From a virus: DNA of 36,630 bases. The DNA is taken from the IMG/VR virus record IMGVR_UViG_3300010885_060344, positions 1 to 36,630 of that record; one strand, given 5' to 3'. Made by a program: the position numbers and the translations under genes. Within the stretch, counting starts at the first letter, position 1, and each line of letters opens with the position of its first letter. The notes beneath the pieces are model-generated. The model was not told the DNA's origin. It did no database searches and saw only the letters and a list, made by a program, of their open reading frames with translations. Positions 1 through 5,369 of this stretch are shown here, one piece after another.

Positions 1-11
1 TCACTTTCCAT
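1..11 (-). CDS. start of a truncated downstream gene
   Basis: Downstream of tRNA-Thr, the minus strand has a strong Shine-Dalgarno sequence (AAGGAG) about 7 nt before an ATG at 9-11. Only the first three codons are inside the window, so the product cannot be named. The start is inferred from the ribosome site and the spacing alone. Confidence 0.4.
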
Positions 12-34
12 GACAGTTCTCCTTTTAAAAAACT

Positions 35-109
35 TGGTGCCCCAGGAAGGAATCGAACCTCCGAACCCTGCTTACAAGGCAGGACCTTTGCCACTAAGGA
101 TACAAGGGC
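35..109 (-). tRNA. tRNA-Thr (anticodon TGT)
   Basis: The cloverleaf folds on the minus strand with a 7-bp acceptor (GCCCTTG with CTGGGGC, one mismatch), a 5-bp anticodon stem around CTTGTAA, a TTCGA-type T loop and an encoded CCA end. It is the last tRNA of the array in the transcription direction. Confidence 0.9.
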
Positions 110-113
110 TTGT

Positions 114-187
114 TGGTAGCGGGAGGTGGTAACGCTCCACCCTCGATATGGCTTATGAGACCATTCGGGTCACTTGACCTTCCCGCA
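114..187 (-). tRNA. atypical tRNA-Met-like gene (anticodon CAT)
   Basis: An anticodon stem-loop with loop CTCATAA reads as CAT. The acceptor pairs from position 2 (GCGGGA with TCCCGC), while position 1 against 72 is T-T, so the end is open as in initiator tRNAs. The three G-C pairs typical of initiator anticodon stems are absent. The T loop reads AGCGTTA instead of the usual TTCRANN, and the D arm (GGTC/GACC with a 4-nt loop) lacks the GG pair. CCA is encoded. It could be a divergent initiator, an elongator Met, a lysidine-type Ile tRNA, or a decaying gene. Confidence 0.55.
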
Positions 188-192
188 ACAAA

Positions 193-267
193 TGGCTCCA
201 GAGGCAGGGATCGAACCTACGACCAATTGATTAACAGTCAACTGCACTACCGCTGTGCTACTCTGGA
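193..267 (-). tRNA. tRNA-Asn (anticodon GTT)
   Basis: A full cloverleaf on the minus strand has a perfect 7-bp acceptor (TCCAGAG/CTCTGGA), anticodon loop CTGTTAA, discriminator G and encoded CCA. Confidence 0.92.
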
Positions 268-275
268 ATAAAACT

Positions 276-350
276 TGGCGACTCGTGGGAGAATCGAACT
301 CCCATAATCGGATAGACAATCCGAAGTAATGACCATTATACGAACGAGCC
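276..350 (-). tRNA. tRNA-Asp (anticodon GTC)
   Basis: The anticodon stem TCGGA/TCCGA encloses TTGTCTA. The acceptor GGCTCGT/ACGAGTC has one wobble pair, the discriminator is G and CCA is encoded. Confidence 0.92.
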
Positions 351-357
351 AAAAAAC

Positions 358-443
358 TGGTGGAGGCGGATGGATTTGAACCACCGCGCTTTTTAGGGGC
401 CAGATTTACAGTCTGGTGCAATCAACCACTCTGCCACGCCTCC
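358..443 (-). tRNA. tRNA-Tyr (anticodon GTA)
   Basis: The anticodon stem CCAGA/TCTGG encloses CTGTAAA. A long variable arm of about 15 nt is present, as expected for a bacterial class II Tyr tRNA. CCA is encoded. Confidence 0.93.
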
Positions 444-451
444 ATTTAACT

Positions 452-528
452 TGGTGCCCCAGGAGAGACTCGAACTCTCAAAATTTGGCTTCTAAGACCA
501 ACACGTATACCAATTCCGTCACCGGGGC
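452..528 (-). tRNA. tRNA-Leu (anticodon TAG) with a short variable loop
   Basis: The anticodon stem TTGGT/GCCAA encloses CTTAGAA, reading TAG (Leu CUA). The acceptor GCCCCGG/CTGGGGC pairs fully and CCA is encoded. The D arm resembles bacterial Leu tRNAs, but the variable loop is only about 5 nt (ATTTT) where bacterial Leu tRNAs carry a long class II arm. Total length is 77 nt. The structure is otherwise intact. Confidence 0.85.
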
Positions 529-531
529 ATT

Positions 532-684
532 ACCATTTGTTTAGTGCTATCGTGCCAATTTGTCAACAATGTAGCTAGCACTGACAAGCGAGTAGCAGTT
601 ATATCAGACAGTTTCGGTCGCACCCTTACTGTCGCGTAGTCTATGCGTCCATAGACGATACCTTGATAGCACTAAACAAATGGT
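532..684 (-). ncRNA. candidate structured RNA closed by a 20-bp inverted repeat
   Basis: A perfect 20-bp inverted repeat (532-551 with 665-684) encloses three further hairpins: 560-565/582-587 (TTGTCA/TGACAA), 607-612/628-633 (GACAGT/ACTGTC, with an inner GGT/ACC) and 639-645/650-656 (GTCTATG/CATAGAC, 4-nt loop). The layout is a multi-branched RNA of about 153 nt with no coding sequence. It lies between tRNA-Leu and tRNA-Glu and would be made from the array transcript or from the promoter at 959-987. T4 has two stable RNAs of unknown function (C and D) at its tRNA cluster, a positional parallel only. The strand is inferred from the neighbours. Confidence 0.5.
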
Positions 685-862
685 GTAGGCTACGTTTTTC
701 ATGTCGCCCCTACTTGAGTTTACAACCCTGTCGCCACCTTTACATAATTCCTATGCGTGGATCATCATACCAGATTCTGCTTACGTCTGCGCTATCGGTC
801 TTCTGGACACCGGATCTCTATCGTATAATCAAACGCTTACTTCACGTAGTAAGAACGGAAAT
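685..862 (-). ncRNA. non-coding stretch with several local hairpins
   Basis: This 178-nt stretch between the candidate RNA and tRNA-Glu has no convincing gene. Short hairpins are visible: 836-841/848-853 (CTTACT/AGTAAG), 685-689/709-713 (GTAGG/CCTAC) and a CGGT/ACCG pairing near 795-812. TGTCGC recurs at 702-707, 729-734 and, in the neighbouring element, 630-635. It may be part of the same RNA, a second stable RNA, or a precursor spacer. Low certainty. Confidence 0.25.
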
Positions 863-937
863 TGGTACACGGTAGGAGAATCGAACTCCTCTTATGCGGA
901 TGAAAACCGCATGTCCTAACCGATAGACGAACCGTGC
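863..937 (-). tRNA. tRNA-Glu (anticodon TTC)
   Basis: The anticodon stem TGCGG/CCGCA encloses TTTTCAT. The acceptor GCACGGT/ACCGTGT has one wobble pair, the T loop is TTCGATT and CCA is encoded. Confidence 0.93.
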
Positions 938-958
938 ATTAATCTTAAATCATGATGC

Positions 959-987
959 ATTATATCCTTGCTTCGAAAATAAATCTA
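959..987 (-). promoter_or_regulatory. promoter inside the tRNA array
   Basis: TATAAT (959-964) lies 17 nt from TAGATT (982-987) on the minus strand, followed upstream by the TATTTT tract seen in the other early promoters of this window. It would start transcription just before tRNA-Glu and the structured island. Confidence 0.6.
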
Positions 988-1002
988 CTACTTTTTATGT
1001 CG

Positions 1003-1077
1003 TGGAGCACGTAGTAGGAATCGAACCTACGAACATCAGTTTTGCAGACTGCTACCTTACCATTCAGTCATACGTGC
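1003..1077 (-). tRNA. tRNA-Cys (anticodon GCA)
   Basis: The anticodon stem (4 clear pairs) encloses CTGCAAA. The acceptor GCACGTA/TACGTGC pairs perfectly, the discriminator is T as usual for Cys, and CCA is encoded. Confidence 0.9.
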
Positions 1078-1078
1078 A

Positions 1079-1155
1079 TGGTACCCCTCCCCCGACTCGA
1101 ACGGGGAACACACTCCTTTTGAGAGAGCCGCGTCTACCAATTGCGCCAGAGGGGC
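1079..1155 (-). tRNA. tRNA-Leu (anticodon CAA) with a short variable loop
   Basis: The stem GCTCT/GGAGT encloses CTCAAAA, reading CAA (Leu UUG). The acceptor GCCCCTC/GAGGGGT pairs, the D arm is Leu-like (GCG, 11-nt loop, CGC), the T arm is canonical and CCA is encoded. As in the TAG tRNA of this array, the variable region is only 5 nt (GTGTT), so this Leu tRNA also lacks the class II arm. Confidence 0.82.
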
Positions 1156-1160
1156 ATTAA

Positions 1161-1238
1161 TGGTCTGTGTGGTTGGATTCGAACCAACGGCCTCCTCGTT
1201 CCAAACAAGGGAGTCTGACCAGACTGACTTACACACAG
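1161..1238 (-). tRNA. tRNA-Pro (anticodon TGG)
   Basis: The stem CCTTG/CGAGG encloses TTTGGAA. The acceptor CTGTGTG/CACACAG pairs perfectly, the T loop is TTCGAAT and CCA is encoded. Confidence 0.92.
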
Positions 1239-1245
1239 TTAAATT

Positions 1246-1320
1246 TGGTGGACCGACGGGGGATCGAACCCCGACTAAAGGCTTGCAAAGCCCCTGTGCT
1301 CCCATTATCACTATCAGCCC
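1246..1320 (-). tRNA. tRNA-Ala (anticodon TGC)
   Basis: The stem GGGGC/GCCTT (two wobbles) encloses TTTGCAA. The acceptor GGGCTGA/TCGGTCC pairs with wobbles at positions 3 and 5, and CCA is encoded. Confidence 0.9.
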
Positions 1321-1373
1321 AAATTTGTGACTTACTACTTTTCCTATTATACGCCATAAGTCAAGGCGAGGTT

Positions 1374-1461
1374 TGGCGGAGAGTATTGGATTCGAACCAA
1401 TGCGACCTTTTCAGGACGACAGTTTAGCAAACTGTTGCAATAACCACTCTGCCAACTCTCC
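1374..1461 (-). tRNA. tRNA-Ser (anticodon GCT)
   Basis: The stem ACAGT/ACTGT encloses TTGCTAA. A long class II variable arm is present, the acceptor is GGAGAGT with ACTCTCC, the discriminator is G and CCA is encoded. Confidence 0.93.
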
Positions 1462-1465
1462 AATA

Positions 1466-1553
1466 TGGCGGAAGCGGTGAGATTCGAACTCACGGACCCT
1501 TTCAGATCGCTGGTTTTCAAGACCAGAGCCATAGACCACTCGACCACACTTCC
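1466..1553 (-). tRNA. tRNA-Ser (anticodon TGA)
   Basis: The stem CTGGT/ACCAG encloses CTTGAAA. A long variable arm is present, the acceptor begins GGAAGTG, the discriminator is G and CCA is encoded. Confidence 0.93.
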
Positions 1554-1560
1554 TTAATTC

Positions 1561-1635
1561 TGGAGCAGGATATCGGGTTCGAACCGATGACATTCTCGTT
1601 GGCAACGAGACATTCTACCACTGAATTAATCCTGC
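1561..1635 (-). tRNA. tRNA-Gly (anticodon GCC)
   Basis: The stem TCTCG/CGAGA encloses TTGCCAA. The acceptor GCAGGAT/ATCCTGC pairs perfectly, the discriminator is T and CCA is encoded. Confidence 0.93.
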
Positions 1636-1642
1636 AATACTT

Positions 1643-1719
1643 TGGCCGGCCCTGAGAGACTCGAACTCCCAACCTTATGGTCCGTAGCCATACGCTCTAA
1701 TCCATTGAGCTAAGGGCCG
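1643..1719 (-). tRNA. tRNA-Arg (anticodon ACG)
   Basis: The stem TATGG/CCATA encloses CTACGGA. The acceptor CGGCCCT/AGGGCCG pairs perfectly and CCA is encoded. A34 would be converted to inosine by host TadA. This is the first tRNA in the transcription direction. Confidence 0.92.
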
Positions 1720-1738
1720 ACTTTATCGTGTTTCTAAA

Positions 1739-1772
1739 TTGTTAAAGAGCGTTATTACTTTGCTAAAGAGCA
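1739..1772 (-). promoter_or_regulatory. boxA-like antitermination leader before the tRNA array
   Basis: On the minus strand the leader contains CGCTCTTTAACAA (1739-1751), which matches the boxA element of bacterial rRNA operons. Just upstream is TTTGCTCTTTAGCAAA (around 1757-1773), a second boxA-like string that can also form a 5-bp hairpin. In rrn leaders boxA recruits NusB-S10 and makes RNA polymerase resistant to Rho, and a boxB hairpin precedes boxA. The same order is seen here, 20 nt before tRNA-Arg. Function is inferred from the match. Confidence 0.6.
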
Positions 1773-1777
1773 AACAA

Positions 1778-1806
1778 AAACCCCAGGTTTTTTAGGCCTG
1801 GGGTTT
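1778..1806 (-). terminator. rho-independent terminator before the tRNA array
   Basis: A perfect 10-bp stem (1778-1787 with 1797-1806, AAACCCCAGG/CCTGGGGTTT) is followed on the minus strand by a T-rich run (TTTTTGTTTG). It would stop transcripts coming from the 2011-2517 gene before they enter the tRNAs, unless the competing pairing with 1834-1842 forms. Confidence 0.75.
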
Positions 1807-1842
1807 GCGTTTGGTCTCGAGAACTGACTACATGCAAACCCC
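1800..1842 (-). promoter_or_regulatory. possible antiterminator pairing
   Basis: GCAAACCCC/GGGGTTTGC (1834-1842 with 1800-1808) forms a perfect 9-bp stem that uses the first arm of the terminator stem. On a minus-strand transcript it is made first, so terminator and antiterminator are mutually exclusive, as in attenuators. No ligand, leader peptide or binding protein is evident. Confidence 0.45.
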
Positions 1843-2010
1843 ATTTGGTGGATACTCATTAATACTTGTGGCATCAAATGAGCGACCACACTGTCCCCAT
1901 GATGTACCTAGTACGTCTGTGGAATGTTTTAGCGGTGTGGGTTTGAGTATTTGTCTCATAATTGTATATAGCTCATTTGTTGTGGGAGGCCGAAGCCTCC
2001 CGTTCTTTTT
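1843..2010. other. intergenic stretch with nested inverted repeats and a plus-oriented terminator
   Basis: CAAATGAGC/GCTCATTTG (1875-1883 with 1971-1979) encloses CCACAC/GTGTGG (1886-1891 with 1935-1940). Next comes GGGAGGC-CGAA-GCCTCCC (1984-2001) with a T run to its right, which is a rho-independent terminator for plus-strand transcription. On the minus strand the same hairpin has a TTCG tetraloop directly after the 2011 stop codon, but no T run. No plus-strand gene or clear promoter was found, so this could be a small plus-strand RNA or a structured 3' UTR. Confidence 0.4.
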
Positions 2011-2517
2011 TTACTTAGTCAAATCTTTCTTAACCAAGTACACGTAGGTGTAAGCGTTCTGAACAGTAACATCCAGAGCCTTAGCAATCAAATCAATGAT
2101 TACTTTATCACCCTTGTCTTTGTTCTCCAGGTACAGTTGCTTAGCGACTTCTCGCTTAGAACCTTTCTTGCTTCTAGGCTTACCGTTCGGAGTAACTTGT
2201 ACTTCGACAGGCATTTCTAGAGCACCTGGGCCCATAGATGCGGTGATACGCTCCATAGAAACGTTTGCACGGTCCATGATTGCTTTCGGATCAAGACTCT
2301 CTTGCTTTACAGCTCGTTCAATTGCAGCCATAGCAAACACATATGCTTTACGCTTATTGGTCTCAGGTTTGAGATCAAAAGCGGACATAATGCGATTGGC
2401 AGCTTGCAAAGAATCTGGCTGGTTATCAAGAAACTCTCGAACAGACTGCACCGCACGAGTAGGGGACATGCCCGGAACCAATTGCAGCTTTGACATAACA
2501 GCGCTTTGCGTCTTCAT
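2011..2517 (-). CDS. small basic phage protein, possible C-terminal helix-turn-helix
   Basis: This 168-aa protein is rich in Lys and Ala and is not recognised as a named family. The N-terminal half (about residues 15-90) looks all-helical. A basic, Gly/Pro-containing linker (about 105-120, with KPRSKKGSKR) leads to a C-terminal region (125-168) that could be a helix-turn-helix. A DNA- or RNA-binding role is inference from composition. It is the only gene between two tandem early promoters and the tRNA array, so its mRNA probably leads into the tRNAs. The start has an SD (GAGG). The stop is followed by a stable TTCG-loop hairpin. Confidence 0.75.
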   Translation of the reverse strand: MKTQSAVMSKLQLVPGMSPTRAVQSVREFLDNQPDSLQAANRIMSAFDLKPETNKRKAYVFAMAAIERAVKQESLDPKAIMDRANVSMERITASMGPGALEMPVEVQVTPNGKPRSKKGSKREVAKQLYLENKDKGDKVIIDLIAKALDVTVQNAYTYVYLVKKDLTK

Positions 2518-2548
2518 ATAAACCTCACTTTATTCATGTTGAAATACA

Positions 2549-2577
2549 ATTATATGGTATTTGAGAAATTAAATCAA
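2549..2577 (-). promoter_or_regulatory. early promoter for the 2011 gene and tRNA array
   Basis: TTGATT (2572-2577), a 17-nt spacer and TATAAT (2549-2554) lie on the minus strand. The extended -35 block GTTGATTTAATTTC is identical to the promoter at 2624. Confidence 0.8.
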
Positions 2578-2623
2578 CTGTTTTTTTTCACAGTGGAAAT
2601 AGCTTCCCTCACATAACGACATC

Positions 2624-2652
2624 ATTATAGTATGTCTAAGAAATTAAATCAA
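2624..2652 (-). promoter_or_regulatory. second, tandem early promoter
   Basis: TTGATT (2647-2652), a 17-nt spacer and TATAAT (2624-2629) lie 75 nt upstream of the other promoter, with the same GTTGATTTAATTTC block. The -35 overlaps the stop codon of the upstream nuclease gene. The ~45 nt between the two promoters holds nothing else recognisable. Confidence 0.8.
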
Positions 2653-3344
2653 CTGTTATTGACATGGTATTGATTGAAGATTTCTATGACTTTATCGCGA
2701 TAGAAGCTGGTTTTTTTATTGAAGTATTGCAAGCCCTCGTGCTCAACAGCAATTAAAATACAAATCTCAGGAACTGTTACTTTGTAGCGCTCTTCTATCA
2801 TCATTGCATAAGCAGTTGATTGTAGGAAGTAACCCTCAATCCATGCTTCGGTTTTAGGCTTGGAGGCAGACTTAAAGTCAGCAATGGTATTAGTACCATG
2901 CATACGACAAAACAAATCAGTAGCACCTGCTGTCTTTAACTTATCTGAGTATAGGAAAAGCTCAATGCCGTAGATGTTGTCTACATATTTGTCTAGGTAT
3001 GGTTGAATTTGCTTGAATAGATCAATGTTAGATGGCATGTGACCAATTAGGTAACCATCTTCATTCTTTACGTAGCTTTCACAAATAGCATGCATCTTAG
3101 TGCCGCGTGTAGCAGCTTGTTGACGTATCTTTTGTGCTACTTCTTTACCAATCCTATCTTCCCATTCCTGTATGCCGGCCTTAGACAGGCTAGAAAGAAT
3201 GGTAGTTACTGAGGGATATTTCTCCCCTGTTTCAGTAACATAGAATCGTTTACCATTCTCCGATATTCTTTCAAGTCTAATTTCTGGTAAGAGTTTATGA
3301 TTGAAGTATTTTTCACGAGGATGGTTTGTATCAAATTTTAACAT
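2649..3344 (-). CDS. PD-(D/E)XK (RecB/Cas4-like) exonuclease
   Basis: This 231-aa protein probably cuts DNA during phage recombination or repair. The nuclease core is visible: AGATDLF around residue 138 supplies the first acidic residue, IADFKSA around 155 gives the D-x-K pair, and QSTAYAMM around 175 matches the QxxxY motif of RecB-type nucleases. An N-terminal region with YPSVTTIL (44-51) is typical of phage nucleases of this group. The start overlaps the previous stop (TAATG), so translation is probably coupled. No helicase domain is attached and the length fits a stand-alone exonuclease. Confidence 0.82.
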   Translation of the reverse strand: MLKFDTNHPREKYFNHKLLPEIRLERISENGKRFYVTETGEKYPSVTTILSSLSKAGIQEWEDRIGKEVAQKIRQQAATRGTKMHAICESYVKNEDGYLIGHMPSNIDLFKQIQPYLDKYVDNIYGIELFLYSDKLKTAGATDLFCRMHGTNTIADFKSASKPKTEAWIEGYFLQSTAYAMMIEERYKVTVPEICILIAVEHEGLQYFNKKTSFYRDKVIEIFNQYHVNNS

Positions 3345-3643
3345 TAAATTTTTATATGTTTGTTAACTACAGCCGCCGTCTGTACTTCTTTAATAGAGCG
3401 CGATACTGTTTTATTAGCTAATGTGCTATTAGGATGAGCTTCAGATACTTTAGAAAGTACTTCTTTCCATCCTTGATCGTTTTTAATACCCCCTACACCA
3501 CCAACAATATTAAGTGCACTACCAGGGGTATAGTATCTTTCTAGATTAGGATTATCTTTAGCAAACTGGTCGTAGTCAACCATTTTAATAGAGTGTTCAA
3601 CTATTTCATCAGTTTCTTTATTACGAAATGTATAAGTCGCCAT
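3344..3643 (-). CDS. FmdB-like small phage protein lacking the zinc ribbon
   Basis: This 99-aa protein starts MATYTFRN and continues with acidic and beta-rich sequence, as in the FmdB-like proteins common in T4-type aquatic phages. The CxxC pairs of true FmdB zinc ribbons are absent. The second half (GWKEVLSKVSEAHP, residues 58-71) resembles the conserved tail of these phage homologues. Function is unknown. It sits between the nuclease and small basic proteins in one minus-strand run, 4 nt before or overlapping its neighbours. Confidence 0.6.
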   Translation of the reverse strand: MATYTFRNKETDEIVEHSIKMVDYDQFAKDNPNLERYYTPGSALNIVGGVGGIKNDQGWKEVLSKVSEAHPNSTLANKTVSRSIKEVQTAAVVNKHIKI

Positions 3644-3644
3644 T

Positions 3645-3863
3645 TTATTTGCTACGAGGAGCTCTTTTCCTAACAGGTTTCTTTGCAGGGGTAGGTGAGG
3701 GAGTATTTACTTCAGAAGCCTTTACAAGCACTGGCTCTTGTTGTTTGATTTTCGTAATTACTTCTTTCTCAGCTTCTCTACGTTTTTTCCAGACGTAATT
3801 AGTAAGTCCTACTAACCCGCGTTCGATAACATCCACTACGGGATTGTGCCAAAACCATTTCAT
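3645..3863 (-). CDS. hypothetical protein with basic Pro/Lys tail
   Basis: This 72-aa protein is not recognised. The N-terminus (MKWFWHNPVVDVIERGLVG) is hydrophobic and aromatic and might be a membrane-associated or helical segment. The C-terminus after about residue 45 is a disordered Pro/Lys/Arg tail. It has a strong SD (AAGGAG). Confidence 0.65.
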   Translation of the reverse strand: MKWFWHNPVVDVIERGLVGLTNYVWKKRREAEKEVITKIKQQEPVLVKASEVNTPSPTPAKKPVRKRAPRSK

Positions 3864-3879
3864 GCTTTTCTCCTTATGG

Positions 3880-4065
3880 TTATATTTCTTCGTACTTTAG
3901 CATCATATCTAGGTTCTTTGCTTTGATAGCATTTTCAAAATTTTTTTTATGTTTACCTTCAAAGATAATTTTACGTCTATGTTTGAAGTTATGATTAGAA
4001 GCTTCTTCGTAATACTCAGTGTATTCTTTTTTACGGTAGTTACTTCTTTTTTGTGTTTTGCTCAT
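3880..4065 (-). CDS. small basic hypothetical protein
   Basis: This 61-aa Lys/Arg/Asn-rich protein has no recognised motif. Its start lies 26 nt inside the end of the upstream gene with a good SD (GAGGGG, 5 nt spacing), which supports a real, coupled gene. The charge suggests nucleic-acid binding, but that is only inference. Confidence 0.6.
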   Translation of the reverse strand: MSKTQKRSNYRKKEYTEYYEEASNHNFKHRRKIIFEGKHKKNFENAIKAKNLDMMLKYEEI

Positions 4066-4483
4066 CTGACCCCTCGGACAAAAGATTAGGAAATGCTTGC
4101 CTTACGATCTTTTCATTTATAGATTTAAAAGGCAGTTTTTTGTCTTTTACAGCTACTAAAAGTTCAGCATCTTCTTTATCAATTGATTCAAGTAACTGTA
4201 TGAACAACATTTCACGTTTTAAGGTAGTAAGGTTAGGATTACCACCTTCAACGAATAGATACAATCTTCTTAATTCTGAATATAACCTACCCTCTTGATC
4301 TAATACCTCTGCCGGTTTAAAGGGAGCAGGTCCATCAGGTAGTAAAAATTTAATGGCAGGATCAAAAGCGTGCTTTAGGATAACCTGTACTGCACCTGAG
4401 CCATTTTGTTGTAGTAGGGAAACTCTTTCGGCAGGGGTTTTGCCTTCAGAGCATTCTTTAAGTATCTTGTAGAGGGTTTTCAT
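4040..4483 (-). CDS. conserved T4-like phage protein (DUF6433-like)
   Basis: This 147-aa protein resembles a family of unknown function common in T4-like aquatic phages, which I recall as DUF6433. Typical features are the N-terminal helical MKTLYKILKE, a central GAVQVILKHAFDPAIKF block (about residues 30-46) and a Lys-rich end. Its ATG overlaps the stop of the upstream rnh gene (ATGA), with an SD inside rnh, so it is probably made from the same transcript. Family assignment is from memory; function is unknown. Confidence 0.65.
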   Translation of the reverse strand: MKTLYKILKECSEGKTPAERVSLLQQNGSGAVQVILKHAFDPAIKFLLPDGPAPFKPAEVLDQEGRLYSELRRLYLFVEGGNPNLTTLKREMLFIQLLESIDKEDAELLVAVKDKKLPFKSINEKIVRQAFPNLLSEGSDEQNTKKK

Positions 4484-5334
4484 AGAAATTCATCCAAGTG
4501 TTCTAGTAAAGAGGCAAGCTTAGTACTCTCAAAGTATGGTTTAATTTTATCTTTGGGTTTATTAGCTTGCAGTTCATATTCATTAATAATTTTAAGTCTG
4601 ATATCTTCTGGAGTAAAATGTAGATCAATCAGCTGCTCGTTACGAAGCCAATTTTTAAGCATTTCACCTTTGAAGTATAGTCTCGGATTAATGACGTCCA
4701 GGTACTTCTCCACACGCATGGGCTTTTGACGCTCGCCTTTGACGATACAATCATCAGGAGAGAGAATATTAGGTATACCATCTCCTCTATCGCCTTTGAG
4801 AATAAGCTCTCTGGTAAACCGAAGAGGGTCTTCATGTGTGATTTTCTTCTTGCGTACAGGGTCATATTGAGATACATTACCATACACGTGTAATTGTGCA
4901 AAGTCCTTATCGCCCGAAAGAATTAGTATGGGCTCACCAGTATTTAGCAGAGTGCCAAATTTATGAGCTAGAGTGGCAATTACATCATCAGCTTCGGCTG
5001 CTTCTATTTGAATTACCCTATATGGAGTAAACTCCTTAAGTTCATTCTTAATTTTAGTAAGAGTATTAAAGATAAGATTCCAATCCAACTCAGATTTTTC
5101 TCTATCCTTTTTACGGTTAGCTTTATAGTATGGAAATACTTTCTTTCTCCATACGTTTTTATCACCACATGCAATGATAACTTCACCGTACTCACTAAAT
5201 TTAGTTTTACACGAACGAATAGAGTTCAGCACCATATGTCTGAACAACCCTTCGTCAAATTTTAAGTCGGTATGATTTCCAATCTGCGCCATGAAATTGG
5301 AGATCATTACTTGGTTTAGGTCTATGATAATCAT
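4480..5334 (-). CDS. rnh: RNase H, T4 Rnh-type 5'-3' exonuclease (FEN-1 family)
   Basis: This 284-aa protein would remove RNA primers and flaps from lagging-strand fragments, as T4 Rnh does. The metal-binding acidic residues of the FEN family are visible: IDLN (D5), EAAEADD near residue 110, SGDKDF near 140, and KGDRGDGIPN near 180, which also marks the helix-hairpin-helix region. Length is close to T4 Rnh. The first ATG is needed to keep D5, yet it lies only about 6 nt after the -10 box of the promoter at 5341, so an mRNA from that promoter would be nearly leaderless. Read-through from gmhA could supply a normal leader. Confidence 0.9.
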   Translation of the reverse strand: MIIIDLNQVMISNFMAQIGNHTDLKFDEGLFRHMVLNSIRSCKTKFSEYGEVIIACGDKNVWRKKVFPYYKANRKKDREKSELDWNLIFNTLTKIKNELKEFTPYRVIQIEAAEADDVIATLAHKFGTLLNTGEPILILSGDKDFAQLHVYGNVSQYDPVRKKKITHEDPLRFTRELILKGDRGDGIPNILSPDDCIVKGERQKPMRVEKYLDVINPRLYFKGEMLKNWLRNEQLIDLHFTPEDIRLKIINEYELQANKPKDKIKPYFESTKLASLLEHLDEFL

Positions 5335-5340
5335 CAGACG

Positions 5341-5369
5341 ATTGTACGCTCTTTAGTAAAATAAATCCA
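5341..5369 (-). promoter_or_regulatory. early promoter for rnh and following genes
   Basis: TGGATT (5364-5369), a 17-nt spacer and TACAAT (5341-5346) lie on the minus strand, followed upstream by the usual TATTTT tract. It begins where the sugar cassette ends and would start the rnh transcript at or next to the ATG. Confidence 0.6.

Noticed and set aside
1346-1351. TATAAT before tRNA-Ala on the minus strand as another promoter
   Set aside because: No -35 element at 16-18 nt and no extended -10; left out as a chance match.
170-1605. Several ORFs of 60-86 codons across the tRNA region on both strands
   Set aside because: They run through well-formed tRNA genes and carry tRNA-derived sequence; no ribosome sites support them.
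1805-2047. 80-codon plus-strand ORF over the leader
   Set aside because: No SD, low-complexity end over the terminator, and it overlaps the attenuator and hairpins.
2574-2638. 17-codon leader peptide between the two tandem promoters
   Set aside because: It starts within a few nt of a -10 box, has no SD and no codon pattern suggesting attenuation.
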